Assembly (NCBI GenBank): GCA_945895265.1
Contig: CAMDEF010000003.1
Span: 1-64,000, forward strand
Direction of reading: 5' to 3'
Length of the DNA stretch: 64,000 nucleotides
Source of the DNA: Bordetella parapertussis
GTDB taxonomy: Bacteria; Pseudomonadota; Gammaproteobacteria; Burkholderiales; Burkholderiaceae_B
Positions 1 to 9,395 of this stretch are shown here, in pieces; positions within the stretch are counted from its first letter, which is position 1, and each line of letters begins with the position of its first letter. The notes under the pieces were generated by a model that made no database searches, was not told where the DNA came from, and saw only the letters and a list, made by a program, of their open reading frames with translations. Both the position numbers and the translations under genes were made by a program.

Positions 1-126
1 CCACCGCTGCAAATGGGTGAATTAACGCCACGACGTTGGAAAGAATTATTTGCACAGAACCCTAAGCGGTCGGTGCTGCATCTGATTGATAAGATGCGAA
101 AAAAACAGAGTAACGCAGCGTATTGA
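1..126 (+). CDS. C-terminal end of an unrecognised protein (cut by window start)
   Basis: An open frame enters from the left edge in frame 1 and stops at TGA 124-126, giving 41 residues that end in a basic helix-like stretch (RKKQSNAAY). I do not recognise the family. The same frame continues after the stop into a glutathione S-transferase-like tail, so this end may be a rearrangement product and not a native C-terminus. Confidence 0.4.
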   Translation, partial: PPLQMGELTPRRWKELFAQNPKRSVLHLIDKMRKKQSNAAY

Positions 127-279
127 ACGGTGCGTGCTTACCGGTTACGTACCTTAGGGTTTGCGGATTTGATCCCTGAGTTCTCATGGCGATCGAATTA
201 TCCTAAGCTCAATAGGTGGTTTGAAGCGCTCTCAGCAAGACCGTCATTTTTAGAGACAAGGCCTCCGGCCGCTAAGTAA
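127..279 (+). pseudogene. Remnant of a glutathione S-transferase C-terminus
   Basis: Directly after the TGA at 124-126 the same frame runs for 50 codons to TAA 277-279. It reads like the last helices of a bacterial GST: a 'LGFADLIPEFSWRSNYPKL' stretch, then 'WFEALSARPSFLETRPP', which matches the usual GST ending (a W near the last helix, then ARPSF.ET.PP). There is no thioredoxin-fold N-terminal half, no plausible start codon with a ribosome binding site, and the complete protein would be about 200 residues. It is therefore a gene fragment. The assignment rests on recognition of the GST tail pattern. Confidence 0.6.
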
Positions 280-285
280 TGCTGT

Positions 286-1095
286 TTAGTGCAGGGGCAG
301 TAGTCTCTGCACCGCCACACACACTGGCGTGAGATCAGGGATGATTAAGCGCGTAAAGCGCTCAAGCGCAGGCCGCATCTCTGCGACATTGGGTGGTGCT
401 GAATCAAGCGCAGGCAACAGATTCAATGCTTCACGCTCAGCTGCGCGGCACGTGCTCTCACGCGCCGCGCGCATTGCTGACGGTTCGTAAAGCGCTCCAA
501 GCCACTGCGGGAAGGTATCCGTTAGCGCTGGCCATCGTGCCAGTTCGAGATACAAGCTGGGGATAATGCCGCCTTCTGCACCATCATGGCGTTGTGCAAG
601 CGCGCGTATGGCACGAGCAAGAGTTGGGTCTAACGTATCGATGCGAGGCAAGGGCGTCGCTGGCGTCATCGCGACGGGGGCTGGCGCCGCTGTATACGCA
701 GAGGTGGCGTGGTTGATTCCTTCGAGGCGTAACCGCAACGCAGTCAAGACGATAATGTTGGTGCTATTGCCTCGAACATAGTCTGCCATCATGTCGCGAA
801 AGGCAGTTAACTCAGTGCCACTGATGCCAGCAACTCGCCACGCCTCAGTGGTGACAAGTGGTAGTGTCGGCAGCTCGATAGCGTCTATCAGCCGTTTGCG
901 TGCCTCTACCAATTCTTTCGAGGCCACGAGTGGGCGCACGCCTTTCCAGGCCCAGTCGATGATGCCAGGCAAAGCCGCAAAGTGTCGCCAGATCAGATTA
1001 ACCATCGACAAGCCCGAGACCGCGCGAATATCGGCATAGATCGCGGCGATCTCGGGTGACGCGTTGAGTGGGTGTATTTCAGGAAACTTTGTCAT
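286..1095 (-). CDS. DehI-like (group I 2-haloacid dehalogenase family) protein
   Basis: 269 residues, no signal peptide. The N-terminus (PEIHPLNASPEIAAIYADIR, then VNLIWRHFA and WAWKGVRPL) and the two similar helical halves recall the DehI family, whose characterised members hydrolyse D- and L-2-haloacids to hydroxyacids; most relatives have no tested substrate. It is the last gene of a minus-strand set, 55 nt after the SDR gene and behind a hydroxyacid-dehydrogenase-type gene, which would fit catabolism of a hydroxy or halo acid. That pathway is inference. I did not verify the catalytic Asp by alignment, so the activity is uncertain while the family call is moderately sure. Confidence 0.5.
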   Translation of the reverse strand: MTKFPEIHPLNASPEIAAIYADIRAVSGLSMVNLIWRHFAALPGIIDWAWKGVRPLVASKELVEARKRLIDAIELPTLPLVTTEAWRVAGISGTELTAFRDMMADYVRGNSTNIIVLTALRLRLEGINHATSAYTAAPAPVAMTPATPLPRIDTLDPTLARAIRALAQRHDGAEGGIIPSLYLELARWPALTDTFPQWLGALYEPSAMRAARESTCRAAEREALNLLPALDSAPPNVAEMRPALERFTRLIIPDLTPVCVAVQRLLPLH

Positions 1096-1150
1096 GAACT
1101 CAATGTTTATCTAGTTTGCGGGTAAAACGTCGCCATTTAGGGGAAGGATG

Positions 1151-1960
1151 TCAACGCGGAAGATTGACCAGACCGGCGCCATCAACAGGCAGTTCGACAC
1201 CAGAAATAAATTGCGCCTCGTCAGACGCTAAAAACAAGGCAGCATTGGCAACGTCCCAGCCTGATCCCATGCGATTGCGTAACGGGACTCTGACATTGCG
1301 CTCAGCAACGACTTGTTCGCGTGTCTTGCCAAACACAGTGGCACGTGTATCGACTGCCATCGGCGTATCCATCAGGCCGGGCAAAATTGTGTTCGCACGG
1401 ATGCCATACTCAGCGTTTTCGATTGCCAGTTGTTTGGTGTAAACAATCAGTGCGGCTTTGGTCGCTTTGTACGCTACCCAAGGGTAGCGCTGATAGGCCG
1501 AGATCGACGAAATATTAATGATGACGCCAGACTGCTGCTCACGCATGATCGGCAACACGTGTTTGCAAGCCATCACGCAGCCTCGCAAATTGACATTGGT
1601 GATCAGATCAAAGGCTTCTTCGGTAATTTCGGTGGGGCTGCCGTCATTGCCCGCAACGCTGATGCCCACGTTGTAATGCAAGATATCGATTCGACCCCAC
1701 TTCTGTTTGGCAAAAGCGATCGCAGCAGCGAGATCACTTTCTTTACACACATCTGCTTCATACGGGATGATTTCTAAGGCGCCGTATTCTTCGGTCGCAA
1801 TTTTGCAGGTTTCTGCTGCTGACGCAAGGCTACGATCCACCGCTAAAATGCGCGCGCCTTCTTGCGCAAAGCGTAATACGGTTGCACGACCATTACCAGT
1901 TGTCATCCCCGGACTTTGTCCCGCGCCAATGATGACGGCAATCTTGTCTTTGAGTCTCAT
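1151..1960 (-). CDS. Short-chain dehydrogenase/reductase with atypical motifs
   Basis: 269-residue classical-length SDR, cytosolic, NAD(P)-dependent oxidoreductase of unknown substrate. The Rossmann motif is stretched (IGAGQSPGMTTGNG, residues 11-24, in place of TGxxxGIG), the usual NNAG is HYNVG (95-99), and the catalytic motif is YKATK (Tyr164, Lys168, with Ser151 or Ser152), so the triad is intact. An acidic residue (Asp42) follows the second strand, which suggests NAD over NADP. The start at 1960 has AAGGA about 6 nt upstream. It lies 49 nt after the 3-hydroxyisobutyrate-dehydrogenase-like gene and probably shares its transcript. Confidence 0.85.
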   Translation of the reverse strand: MRLKDKIAVIIGAGQSPGMTTGNGRATVLRFAQEGARILAVDRSLASAAETCKIATEEYGALEIIPYEADVCKESDLAAAIAFAKQKWGRIDILHYNVGISVAGNDGSPTEITEEAFDLITNVNLRGCVMACKHVLPIMREQQSGVIINISSISAYQRYPWVAYKATKAALIVYTKQLAIENAEYGIRANTILPGLMDTPMAVDTRATVFGKTREQVVAERNVRVPLRNRMGSGWDVANAALFLASDEAQFISGVELPVDGAGLVNLPR

Positions 1961-2009
1961 TTTTATTCCTTGTTTTTACCGCGAATTACCTGATCTTTCA
2001 GTCTCACGC

Positions 2010-2924
2010 TTAATCCTTTTTCTTGCTGCGTACCACCACACCCGCCCATTTCTCGTAATGCTGAATCAGCGTAGTGAAATCAAGATCGGCTCCACCTTGG
2101 GTCACGGCAAACTCCCACACCTGACGAGTATTGTTTGCCACCCACATCGGCACTTTGAGCTCTTCAGCCTCGATCAGAGCCAGTGAGATGTCTTTATGCA
2201 TGGTGTGCGTCGAGGCGCCGTAATCAAAGGTACCCGGTAAAACGGATTTTGGCACTTTGTCTGTCGTTGCGCTGTTGCGTCCTGTGCTCGCGTTAATCAC
2301 GTTGACCATGAGGTCGGCATCCAGACCGGCTTTGGCACCGAGTACCAACGCTTCGAAGGCCGAGGCCATATTCGTTGCAGAGATCATATTGTTGACCAGC
2401 TTCATCATCTGCGCCATGCCCGGCTCTCGGCCAATGTCAAAGACACTTTTACCGATTAGGTTCAAGAGCCCACGCACGCTTTCGATCACGGCTGCGTCAC
2501 CTGCGACTAGAATCGCAAGGGTACCCTCGTCTGCACCGCGTGGTCCGCCGCTGACTGGGCAATCCAACACGCTGATGTTTTTAGTTGCCAGAGCCTTTGC
2601 GATGTCAATTACTGGGCTGCGACCGATGGTCGAGGTTTCGATATAGACCTTGAGCTTTTTGCCGTGAATCACGCCCTCTGCACCATAGGCAACAGCTTGA
2701 CTGACTTCGATATCGGGCAGGCAGGCAAACACGACTTCTACTGCATCAGCGATTGATTTGGGATTGGTGTGAACAACGACGTCCCATTTAGCAAAGGCAG
2801 CGATCTTGGCAGGATCGACATCACAGACGTGCAGTTTGATCCCCGCTTGAGCCAGCCGACGTGCAATACCGCCTCCCATTGCACCGAGTCCGATGAATCC
2901 AATTGCTGCCTGTTCGAGCGCCAT
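2010..2924 (-). CDS. 3-hydroxyisobutyrate dehydrogenase family oxidoreductase
   Basis: About 304 residues. The N-terminal Rossmann motif is GFIGLGAMGGG, followed by the family's substrate-binding signature (DCPVSGGPRGA) and the conserved catalytic-Lys region (KLVNNMI). The family oxidises beta-hydroxyacids such as 3-hydroxyisobutyrate or tartronate semialdehyde; the actual substrate cannot be read here. I chose ATG 2924 because GGAG lies 6 nt upstream; a GTG at 2945 in the same frame would add seven residues. It is the second gene of the four-gene minus-strand group, between a TPR gene (64-85 nt) and an SDR. Confidence 0.85.
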   Translation of the reverse strand: MALEQAAIGFIGLGAMGGGIARRLAQAGIKLHVCDVDPAKIAAFAKWDVVVHTNPKSIADAVEVVFACLPDIEVSQAVAYGAEGVIHGKKLKVYIETSTIGRSPVIDIAKALATKNISVLDCPVSGGPRGADEGTLAILVAGDAAVIESVRGLLNLIGKSVFDIGREPGMAQMMKLVNNMISATNMASAFEALVLGAKAGLDADLMVNVINASTGRNSATTDKVPKSVLPGTFDYGASTHTMHKDISLALIEAEELKVPMWVANNTRQVWEFAVTQGGADLDFTTLIQHYEKWAGVVVRSKKKD

Positions 2925-3009
2925 CTTGTTCTCCGCTTGGTCCACTTTTTGTGGATTTGTGATTAGCCGTCATTATCTTAGGTTACGGTCCAGATATCAC
3001 CAACTTGGC

Positions 3010-4209
3010 TTAGCTTAGCGAGGTCAGCGTGCGCTCGATGATAGTACGTTGTGCGTGACTACCGCCGACTCTGACAGCGTCTTTGACGCACTCATTCAGG
3101 GCGTGACGCGCAGTCAACATGTCACGATCGAGCCAAGCTGCTAAGCCATTTACCCACGCCAAGGCGCTTGGCGCGCCCCCATGGCCCGCATCTGCATGCT
3201 TTTGCAATCGTAGACGACAGTCGTTGAGTGCGTTGAGCTGTCCAGTGCCGGCCGCGAGCATGGCCAAATGTAGTTCGGCAAATACATTGCCCCCATTGGC
3301 AAATTTCTCTTGAGCAAATTTCCCTGCTGCGCTCCAGTTCAGGTCGCCTAATCCCCTGAGCTTCAGGCGCCAAAGTAAAGAGGTGGTGTCTGTCATACCC
3401 ACTAAAGGTAGAGCACTAGCAAGATGGGGTTCGATGACTGTGAGCAATCGGTTCAGAGCCTGCTCGGTCTGACCTAATTCAAGTTCGCAGAGTGCTGTAT
3501 GCCAATGTATATGGCCAAAAAGCATCGCCGTGTCGGGGTACTGTGTTAACCATGTTTTCGCAAATTCCATTGCGATGTCAGGCTCGTCGAGTTCAAACCT
3601 TGCATGCATCATGATATGGGCCGCATTGCCATTTGCAATCCGCAGTTCGAGGCTGCGAGAGACGAAAGGTAAACCAGCCTCGGGTTGTTCAGTTTCAATC
3701 AGTACCCAGCCCCGATGACTAAGTAACCAAGGGTGGTCGCTAGGATAATGTGGGAGGAGTTTTTGTACAAAATCAAACCGTTGTTGATCATGATCGGCCT
3801 GACCGCTGAAAGTGATCAAGCCGAAGGCTCCTAATGCAAGTGACATCACTAGCGCGTCTCCTGGCCATTGACCGGCATGTGTGCGTACATTTTGCAGCGC
3901 TGCAGTTGAGCGGCCTTCAAGCATCAGATTGACGATGCCAACATGAGACTGCTCGCGTTCTGTCACGGCTTTGGCGAACACTAGGGCTTGTTTTGAGGCC
4001 TCTCGGGCTTCAGCGCCGCGACCTGCAGATTGCAATAGCAGCGCACGAGTGCTGTGTGCCAGTGCAAAGTCGGGTGTGTGTTCGAGAGCCCGTTCAATCG
4101 CGGCGAGTGCCCCCGGCCAGGCGTGCAACTGACAATCGACTGCTTGATCGTAAGCCTCTAGGGCATCTTTCGATTGACACATTACAACCTGATCAAAAGA
4201 ATCTTTCAA
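3010..4209 (-). CDS. TPR-containing protein resembling the TTC38 family
   Basis: 399 residues, no signal peptide. Helical-hairpin repeats run through the protein (about 17-80 and 115-250), with a conserved central segment MMHARFELDEP...FGHIHWHTALCELELG (201-245) that is typical of proteins related to human tetratricopeptide repeat protein 38. Bacterial members have no established function and are often encoded beside dehydrogenases or hydrolases. Here it is the first gene of a probable four-gene unit with a 3-hydroxyisobutyrate-dehydrogenase-like enzyme, an SDR and a DehI-like protein. A scaffolding or accessory role is only a guess. Confidence 0.7.
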   Translation of the reverse strand: MKDSFDQVVMCQSKDALEAYDQAVDCQLHAWPGALAAIERALEHTPDFALAHSTRALLLQSAGRGAEAREASKQALVFAKAVTEREQSHVGIVNLMLEGRSTAALQNVRTHAGQWPGDALVMSLALGAFGLITFSGQADHDQQRFDFVQKLLPHYPSDHPWLLSHRGWVLIETEQPEAGLPFVSRSLELRIANGNAAHIMMHARFELDEPDIAMEFAKTWLTQYPDTAMLFGHIHWHTALCELELGQTEQALNRLLTVIEPHLASALPLVGMTDTTSLLWRLKLRGLGDLNWSAAGKFAQEKFANGGNVFAELHLAMLAAGTGQLNALNDCRLRLQKHADAGHGGAPSALAWVNGLAAWLDRDMLTARHALNECVKDAVRVGGSHAQRTIIERTLTSLS

Positions 4210-4228
4210 GAATCACCTGATAAATAAG

Positions 4229-4272
4229 TTATGCCAATTGAGAAAAACCATTATGCCAATTGAAAAAATCTA
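4229..4272. repeat. 22-bp tandem duplication between the TPR gene and egtB
   Basis: Two adjacent 22-bp units (4229-4250 and 4251-4272) share the 13-bp start ttatgccaattga followed by an A-run. They lie upstream of the TPR gene start (4209) and downstream of the egtB stop (4313), so they sit in the likely promoter region of the TPR unit. Each unit contains the palindromic core caattg. No function is established. Confidence 0.7.
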
Positions 4273-4312
4273 TCCCGCAAATAAAGAAAATATCTAGTAT
4301 GCCTAAGATCTT

Positions 4313-5566
4313 TCAATCTTTGGCAAGTCGTACGCCCGTGAGTTGCCAACGCGCGTGGGTTGGAAAAAAATTGCGATAGGTGTTGCGCGAATGGCCGGCA
4401 GGAGTGTAAGCCGAACTGCCTCGCAGCACCATTTGATTAATCATAAACTTGCCGTTGTACTCACCGGCAATGCCGCCCCAGGGTTTGTAGCCAGGATAGG
4501 GGCTATAGCTACTGCTCGTCCATTGCCATACCTTGCCAAATAAATCCGTCAATTGCTGTTGTGCGGCGAAGGCTTCCCATTCGAACTCGGTCGGCAGTCG
4601 TGCACCAGCGTACTGTTTGATGTTTTTTGAGGCCCAGCGCGCAAAGGCTTCAGCTTCGAAGTAACTGACGTGGGCGACCGCGTCTTGCGTATTCAGTGGT
4701 CGCTGACCATCAAGCGAAAATTGTTTGTACGAGCCATCCTGTTGAAGCGTCCAATATAGAGGTGCAGAAATATTCTCTGCCTTTACCCAGGCCCACCCGG
4801 CATCTAACCACCATTGGGCGTCTTGGTAACCCTTATCCCTGATAAACAGCAGCCAGTCGGCGTTTGTGATCAGCGTACTACCAAGTGCGTGAGCAGAGTT
4901 AAATACAGTATGTCTTGGGCCTTCATTATCAAAATGAAACGTAGCACCCTGGTGCCCAACTTCAACTAGGCCAGATTTTCCTTCAAGCCATTTAAATTCT
5001 TCGTGAGTCGCGGTAGATTGCTGATCGTTCAAAAAATAAGATGGCAGCAAAGAGCTACTAGAAAAAAGGTGCTGAATATCGGTTAACAAAAGCTCTTGGT
5101 GTTGCTGCTCGTGGTTGATCCCAAGCTGAATCAACCAGTGAACTTCAGCGACAGGATTGTCTTTGAGCAAGGCGTTGATGCGAGCATCAATATTTTTACG
5201 CCATTCAAAGACCTCTGCTAAGGTTGGCCTTGTGAGCAACCCGCGTTGATTGCGCGGATGCTTATCCCCAACACCGTTGTAATAGCTATTGAACAAGACG
5301 GCGAATTGCGGATTCCAAAAATTAAAATTGTTTTCGTACTGCTTAAGAATCATGACTTCATAAAACCAAGTCACATGAGCCAGATGCCACTTGGCAGGGC
5401 TGGCGTCTAGCATCGACTGAGCCTGACAATCTTCTGGGCTAAGTGACGCAACTAAGCCTGTTGAATAGAGCCGTGACGCATTGAATTGCGCTAAAAGACT
5501 TTCGACTGAGGCGTCGATATTTTGTGGATTACTTGGCATAAATGACCGCAAAGTATTGTTGAGCAT
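4313..5566 (-). CDS. egtB: EgtB: iron-dependent sulfoxide synthase of ergothioneine synthesis
   Basis: 417 residues. EgtB joins the imidazole of trimethylhistidine (hercynine) to a thiol (cysteine or gamma-glutamylcysteine) using O2 and Fe(II). The N-terminal DinB-like domain carries His61/His64 (KWHLAHVTWF) and the HxxxHxE iron motif (His152, His156, Glu158); the C-terminal half is a formylglycine-generating-enzyme-type domain with the usual ending (LRGSSAYTPAGHSRNTYRNFF). The start overlaps the end of egtD by about 38 nt (an alternative ATG at 5542 also overlaps), so the two are translationally coupled. No egtA, egtC or egtE is visible, so the thiol donor and the C-S lyase must come from elsewhere. 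Confidence 0.92.
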   Translation of the reverse strand: MLNNTLRSFMPSNPQNIDASVESLLAQFNASRLYSTGLVASLSPEDCQAQSMLDASPAKWHLAHVTWFYEVMILKQYENNFNFWNPQFAVLFNSYYNGVGDKHPRNQRGLLTRPTLAEVFEWRKNIDARINALLKDNPVAEVHWLIQLGINHEQQHQELLLTDIQHLFSSSSLLPSYFLNDQQSTATHEEFKWLEGKSGLVEVGHQGATFHFDNEGPRHTVFNSAHALGSTLITNADWLLFIRDKGYQDAQWWLDAGWAWVKAENISAPLYWTLQQDGSYKQFSLDGQRPLNTQDAVAHVSYFEAEAFARWASKNIKQYAGARLPTEFEWEAFAAQQQLTDLFGKVWQWTSSSYSPYPGYKPWGGIAGEYNGKFMINQMVLRGSSAYTPAGHSRNTYRNFFPTHARWQLTGVRLAKD

Positions 5567-6479
5567 CTGTCCAGATTTTTAACGACTGAAAGCCCGCGCG
5601 ATTCAATAACTGTTGTATCGAAGCGATTGAATATTTATGAGAATTTTCAGTATGGATCAGCTCGCCTTGTTTGAATAGCCGCTGTTTGCCACCCCATGTC
5701 ACGGACGTATCACGCAGTGCTTCAAGATATAGCTCGACTCGTTCTTTTGAGTGGTTGATCATCACCTTATGACTAAAGTGACTGACATCAAAATTTGAGT
5801 CAATGATGGCATTGACCGAGCGCAGGATATTCAAATTGAACGCAGCAGTGATTTTTAGAGGGTCGTCATAGGCCGCCTGTAACACATCATCTGCCTTCAT
5901 GAGGTCAACCCCAAGTAGCAAACCGCCGCCTAGCGCTTCGCGTTTGATTTGTGCAAGTAGGGCTTGGGCCTCAGTCGGTAGAAAATTACCAATACTTGAG
6001 CCTGGATAGAAAAAGGTTCTTGGTGATTGACTGATCGTCGTCGGAAGTTTCAGTGTTTGTGAAAAATCCATACCAATCCCGTACATGGGGATATCAGTAT
6101 GCTGGCTTTGTAGTTTTTCTAAAGCATCTTTTAAGTAGTCAACCGAAAAGTCGATTGCCACGTACGACGCTGGTTTCATCGATTCGAACAGAAGGGCAGC
6201 CTTCTTGCAATCCCCTGCGCCCAAATCAATCAAAACGGGATCTGGTCCGACGGCAGCAGCAATTTCACTTGTATATTGCGTCAGCAAACCTGTTTCAACG
6301 GCGGTTGGATAGTATTCTGGTACGAGTGTGATGGCAGTAAAAAGGTGAGCACCTAACGCGTCGTATAGAAACTTAGGAGAAATCGATGCCTGCTCGGCCA
6401 ATAAGCCAGCCTCAATCTCAGAAAACAGAGCAGAGGGTTGAATGACTTGGTGACTTTCAAGAAAAACGGGTTTTTGCAT
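5529..6479 (-). CDS. egtD: EgtD: L-histidine N(alpha)-methyltransferase
   Basis: 316 residues. EgtD uses three S-adenosylmethionines to convert histidine to hercynine, the substrate of EgtB. Visible family features are the N-terminal SPKFLYDALGAHLF...EYYPTAVE segment, the SAM-binding LIDLGAGDCKKAALL loop, FFYPGSSIGNF, and the conserved C-terminal ending. Length is normal for the family. It is the first gene of the egtD-egtB pair and is divergent from the DUF427 gene across a 118-bp gap that should hold both promoters. Confidence 0.93.
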   Translation of the reverse strand: MQKPVFLESHQVIQPSALFSEIEAGLLAEQASISPKFLYDALGAHLFTAITLVPEYYPTAVETGLLTQYTSEIAAAVGPDPVLIDLGAGDCKKAALLFESMKPASYVAIDFSVDYLKDALEKLQSQHTDIPMYGIGMDFSQTLKLPTTISQSPRTFFYPGSSIGNFLPTEAQALLAQIKREALGGGLLLGVDLMKADDVLQAAYDDPLKITAAFNLNILRSVNAIIDSNFDVSHFSHKVMINHSKERVELYLEALRDTSVTWGGKQRLFKQGELIHTENSHKYSIASIQQLLNRAGFQSLKIWTDAQQYFAVIYAK

Positions 6480-6597
6480 GACTAACGGATGCCCTTAGCG
6501 AGTCTAAGCGGACTGTATAACATGAGATAACATGGGATTACCTGTCACGCATGACAATCAGACTAGGCCTATTTTTCGGCCATCTTTGGAGAAATAC

Positions 6598-6879
6598 ATG
6601 AAAGCGATTTGGAATGGTGAAGTTCTAGCCGAGTCTAATGACACGGTGGTTGTAGAGGGAAATCATTATTTCCCTAGTTCTGCCTTAAAAACAGAGTTTT
6701 TTAAGCCATCCTCTAAGCAAACCATATGTTTTTGGAAGGGCACCGCGCATTACTATGACGTCTTGGTAAAGGGCGAACTGAATAAAGAAGCGGCGTGGTT
6801 CTATCCCCATCCCAAGGTCGAGGCCAATAATATTTTGGGCTACGTGGCGTTTTGGAAGGGTGTTGAGGTACGTGCTTGA
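6598..6879 (+). CDS. DUF427 family protein
   Basis: 93 residues, starting at ATG 6598 with GGAG 6 nt upstream (6588-6591); the frame is open further upstream but without a better site. The sequence MKAIWNGEVLAESNDTVVVEG, then the YFP, CFWKGTAHYY and AAWFYP elements, are those of the small beta-rich DUF427 family. Members are widespread and have no established biochemical role. It stands alone between the divergent egtDB pair and the ygiQ-like gene 69 nt downstream. Confidence 0.85.
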   Translation: MKAIWNGEVLAESNDTVVVEGNHYFPSSALKTEFFKPSSKQTICFWKGTAHYYDVLVKGELNKEAAWFYPHPKVEANNILGYVAFWKGVEVRA

Positions 6880-6948
6880 CCGTAAGGTTTGCAGGGGCTA
6901 ACCGCCCAAGGCAGCCGACATTGCGTACAATCGGATTGACCGATTGAC

Positions 6949-9393
6949 ATGACAACTTATACCGACGTTTCCCTTTTTCCACGCAACGCCAAGCCCCTGA
7001 GCAGCTATCGCAAGTTCTGGGCGGCGCGTTTTGGCGTGGCTCCCTTTTTACCGATGAGTCGCGACGAGATGACTCAACTCGGGTGGGATAACTGTGACAT
7101 CATTATTGTCACGGGTGATGCCTATGTTGATCATCCCAGCTTTGGTATGGCCGTGATCGGGCGGATGCTCGAAAATCAAGGTTTTCGGGTCGGCATTATT
7201 GCCCAACCTGATTGGCAAAGTGCTGAGCCGTTTAAAGCCCTTGGCAAGCCAAACCTGTTTTTTGGCGTGACCGCTGGCAACATGGATTCGATGATTAATC
7301 GCTACACCGCTGATCGCAAAATGCGTAGCGATGATGCTTACACTGCGGGCGATGTTGGTGGCAAGCGCCCCGATCGCGCTGCAATTGTTTACACACAACG
7401 CTGTAAAGAAGCGTTCAAAGACACCCCAGTGATCTTGGGCGGAATCGAAGGCTCCTTGCGCCGTATCGCGCATTACGATTATTGGTCTGATAAAGTTCGC
7501 CGCTCGGTTGTTATCGATAGCAAGTGTGATCTGCTGCTGTACGGCAATGCCGAGCGTGCAGTCGTTGAGATTGCGCATCGACTAGCAGCCAAAGAGCCGA
7601 TCACTCAAATGACCGATATCCGCGGTACAGCGTTTATGCGCCGCGAAACCCCCGAGGGCTGGTTTGCGATTGACTCGACTAGTGTCGATGCACCTGGTCG
7701 TGTCGAGGCCCATGTCAACCCGTACTTGATGATCAGCGAGCAGGCGCTCGAGCAGGGCGAAAGCTGTGCGCGTAACGATGAAGCGCGCGAAGTGGCCGAT
7801 GCCGCAAATGCCAAAAGTGAGAAGGATGCAAGCGCCAAAGCAACAAGCGCGAAAGCACTGGGCGCTCATGCAACAAGCGCAAAGGCAGCAATGACTAAGG
7901 TGCTAGAGGGCGCGAAGGCGGTAGGCAACGGCGAGCATAGCAGCGGTAAGGGCAGCGCAATTCAAGGCAAGTTAGCCAGCAACGAAGCGCCGCTAGTCTT
8001 TGCAACTAATCCTGCTCTGCAAACCAAAGGCAAACTCAAGGTACCACCGCGTGAGCGCAGCGTGATTCGCTTGCCCTCCTACGAACAAGTGAAATCAGAT
8101 CCAGTGTTGTATGCGCATGCTAACCGAGTGCTGCACTTAGAAACCAATCCCGGCAACGCTCGTGCGCTTGTCCAGGCGCACGGCGAGGGCCGTACGGCGC
8201 GCGATGTCTGGATCAATCCGCCGCCGATTCCGCTCACCACTCCTGAAATGGATTTGGTATTTGATTTGCCCTATGCCCGTAGCCCTCATCCTGTGTATGC
8301 AGACGAGAACGGTGGTCACGATGGCGCTACCAAGATCCCCGCCTGGGAGATGATTCGGTTTAGCGTGAACATCATGCGCGGCTGTTTTGGTGGTTGTACG
8401 TTTTGTTCGATCACCGAACACGAAGGCCGAATCATTCAAAGCCGCAGTGAAGATTCGGTTATCCGCGAGATTGAAGATATACGCGACAAGGTGCCTGGCT
8501 TTACTGGAGTGATTTCAGATCTTGGTGGCCCAACCGCCAATATGTATCGTATTGGTTGTAAAAGCCCCGAGATTGAATCGGCTTGCCGCAAGCCCAGTTG
8601 TGTCTACCCCGATGTTTGTCAAAATCTAAATACCGATCACAGTTCGTTGATTCATATGTATCGGCGTGCGCGCGCGATCAAGGGCGTGAAAAAAATCTTG
8701 ATCGGCTCTGGTTTGCGCTATGACTTGGCGGTGAAGTCGCCCGAATATATTCGTGAGCTGGTCACGCATCATGTCGGTGGCTATTTAAAGATTGCGCCCG
8801 AGCATACCGAGATGGGGCCTTTGTCTAAGATGATGAAGCCTGGCATCGGTAGCTACGACAAGTTCAAGCAGATGTTTGATAAGTTCAGCGCAGAAGCCGG
8901 CAAAAAGCAGTTTTTGGTACCGTACTTTATTGCTGCCCACCCCGGCACGAGCGATGAAGACATGATGCATCTTGCTATGTGGCTCAAGAGCCATGGCTTT
9001 CGTGCCGATCAAGTGCAAACCTTTTACCCAAGCCCAATGGCAACTGCGACCGCGATGTATCACTCGGGGCGCAATCCTTTAGGGCGAGTCACTCGTACAA
9101 GCGAAACAGTGGATATCGTGCGAGGCGACCGCCGCCGTCGCTTGCATAAAGCGTTTTTGCGCTACCACGACGCAAACAATTGGCCCTTGCTACGCGAGGC
9201 GCTCAAGGCAATGGGGCGTTCGGATCTGATTGGTAACGGCAAAAAGCATTTGATCCCGTTTCATCAGCCTAGAACAGATGGCAGTTACACCAGCGCGCGA
9301 CGTAAAAACAGTACTGAATCTACGGTGCGCAAAGCGGTGACCCCAGGTCGCATCTTGACCCAACACACTGGCTTGCCGCCGCGTAAAAAATAG
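6949..9393 (+). CDS. ygiQ: YgiQ family radical SAM protein with a low-complexity insertion
   Basis: 814 residues. The N-terminal cobalamin-binding-like half ([18 protein letters not shown]) and the radical SAM cluster motif CxxxCxxC ([11 protein letters not shown], Cys479, Cys483, Cys486) define the YgiQ family; the function of YgiQ is unknown. Around residues 270-362 there is an Ala/Lys/Ser/Gly-rich stretch with repeated ATSAKA units that interrupts the domain order and makes the protein longer than relatives of roughly 700-770 residues. The C-terminus is basic ([16 protein letters not shown]...PPRKK). The gene is followed by a clear terminator. Confidence 0.9.
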   Translation: MTTYTDVSLFPRNAKPLSSYRKFWAARFGVAPFLPMSRDEMTQLGWDNCDIIIVTGDAYVDHPSFGMAVIGRMLENQGFRVGIIAQPDWQSAEPFKALGKPNLFFGVTAGNMDSMINRYTADRKMRSDDAYTAGDVGGKRPDRAAIVYTQRCKEAFKDTPVILGGIEGSLRRIAHYDYWSDKVRRSVVIDSKCDLLLYGNAERAVVEIAHRLAAKEPITQMTDIRGTAFMRRETPEGWFAIDSTSVDAPGRVEAHVNPYLMISEQALEQGESCARNDEAREVADAANAKSEKDASAKATSAKALGAHATSAKAAMTKVLEGAKAVGNGEHSSGKGSAIQGKLASNEAPLVFATNPALQTKGKLKVPPRERSVIRLPSYEQVKSDPVLYAHANRVLHLETNPGNARALVQAHGEGRTARDVWINPPPIPLTTPEMDLVFDLPYARSPHPVYADENGGHDGATKIPAWEMIRFSVNIMRGCFGGCTFCSITEHEGRIIQSRSEDSVIREIEDIRDKVPGFTGVISDLGGPTANMYRIGCKSPEIESACRKPSCVYPDVCQNLNTDHSSLIHMYRRARAIKGVKKILIGSGLRYDLAVKSPEYIRELVTHHVGGYLKIAPEHTEMGPLSKMMKPGIGSYDKFKQMFDKFSAEAGKKQFLVPYFIAAHPGTSDEDMMHLAMWLKSHGFRADQVQTFYPSPMATATAMYHSGRNPLGRVTRTSETVDIVRGDRRRRLHKAFLRYHDANNWPLLREALKAMGRSDLIGNGKKHLIPFHQPRTDGSYTSARRKNSTESTVRKAVTPGRILTQHTGLPPRKK

Positions 9394-9395
9394 GC

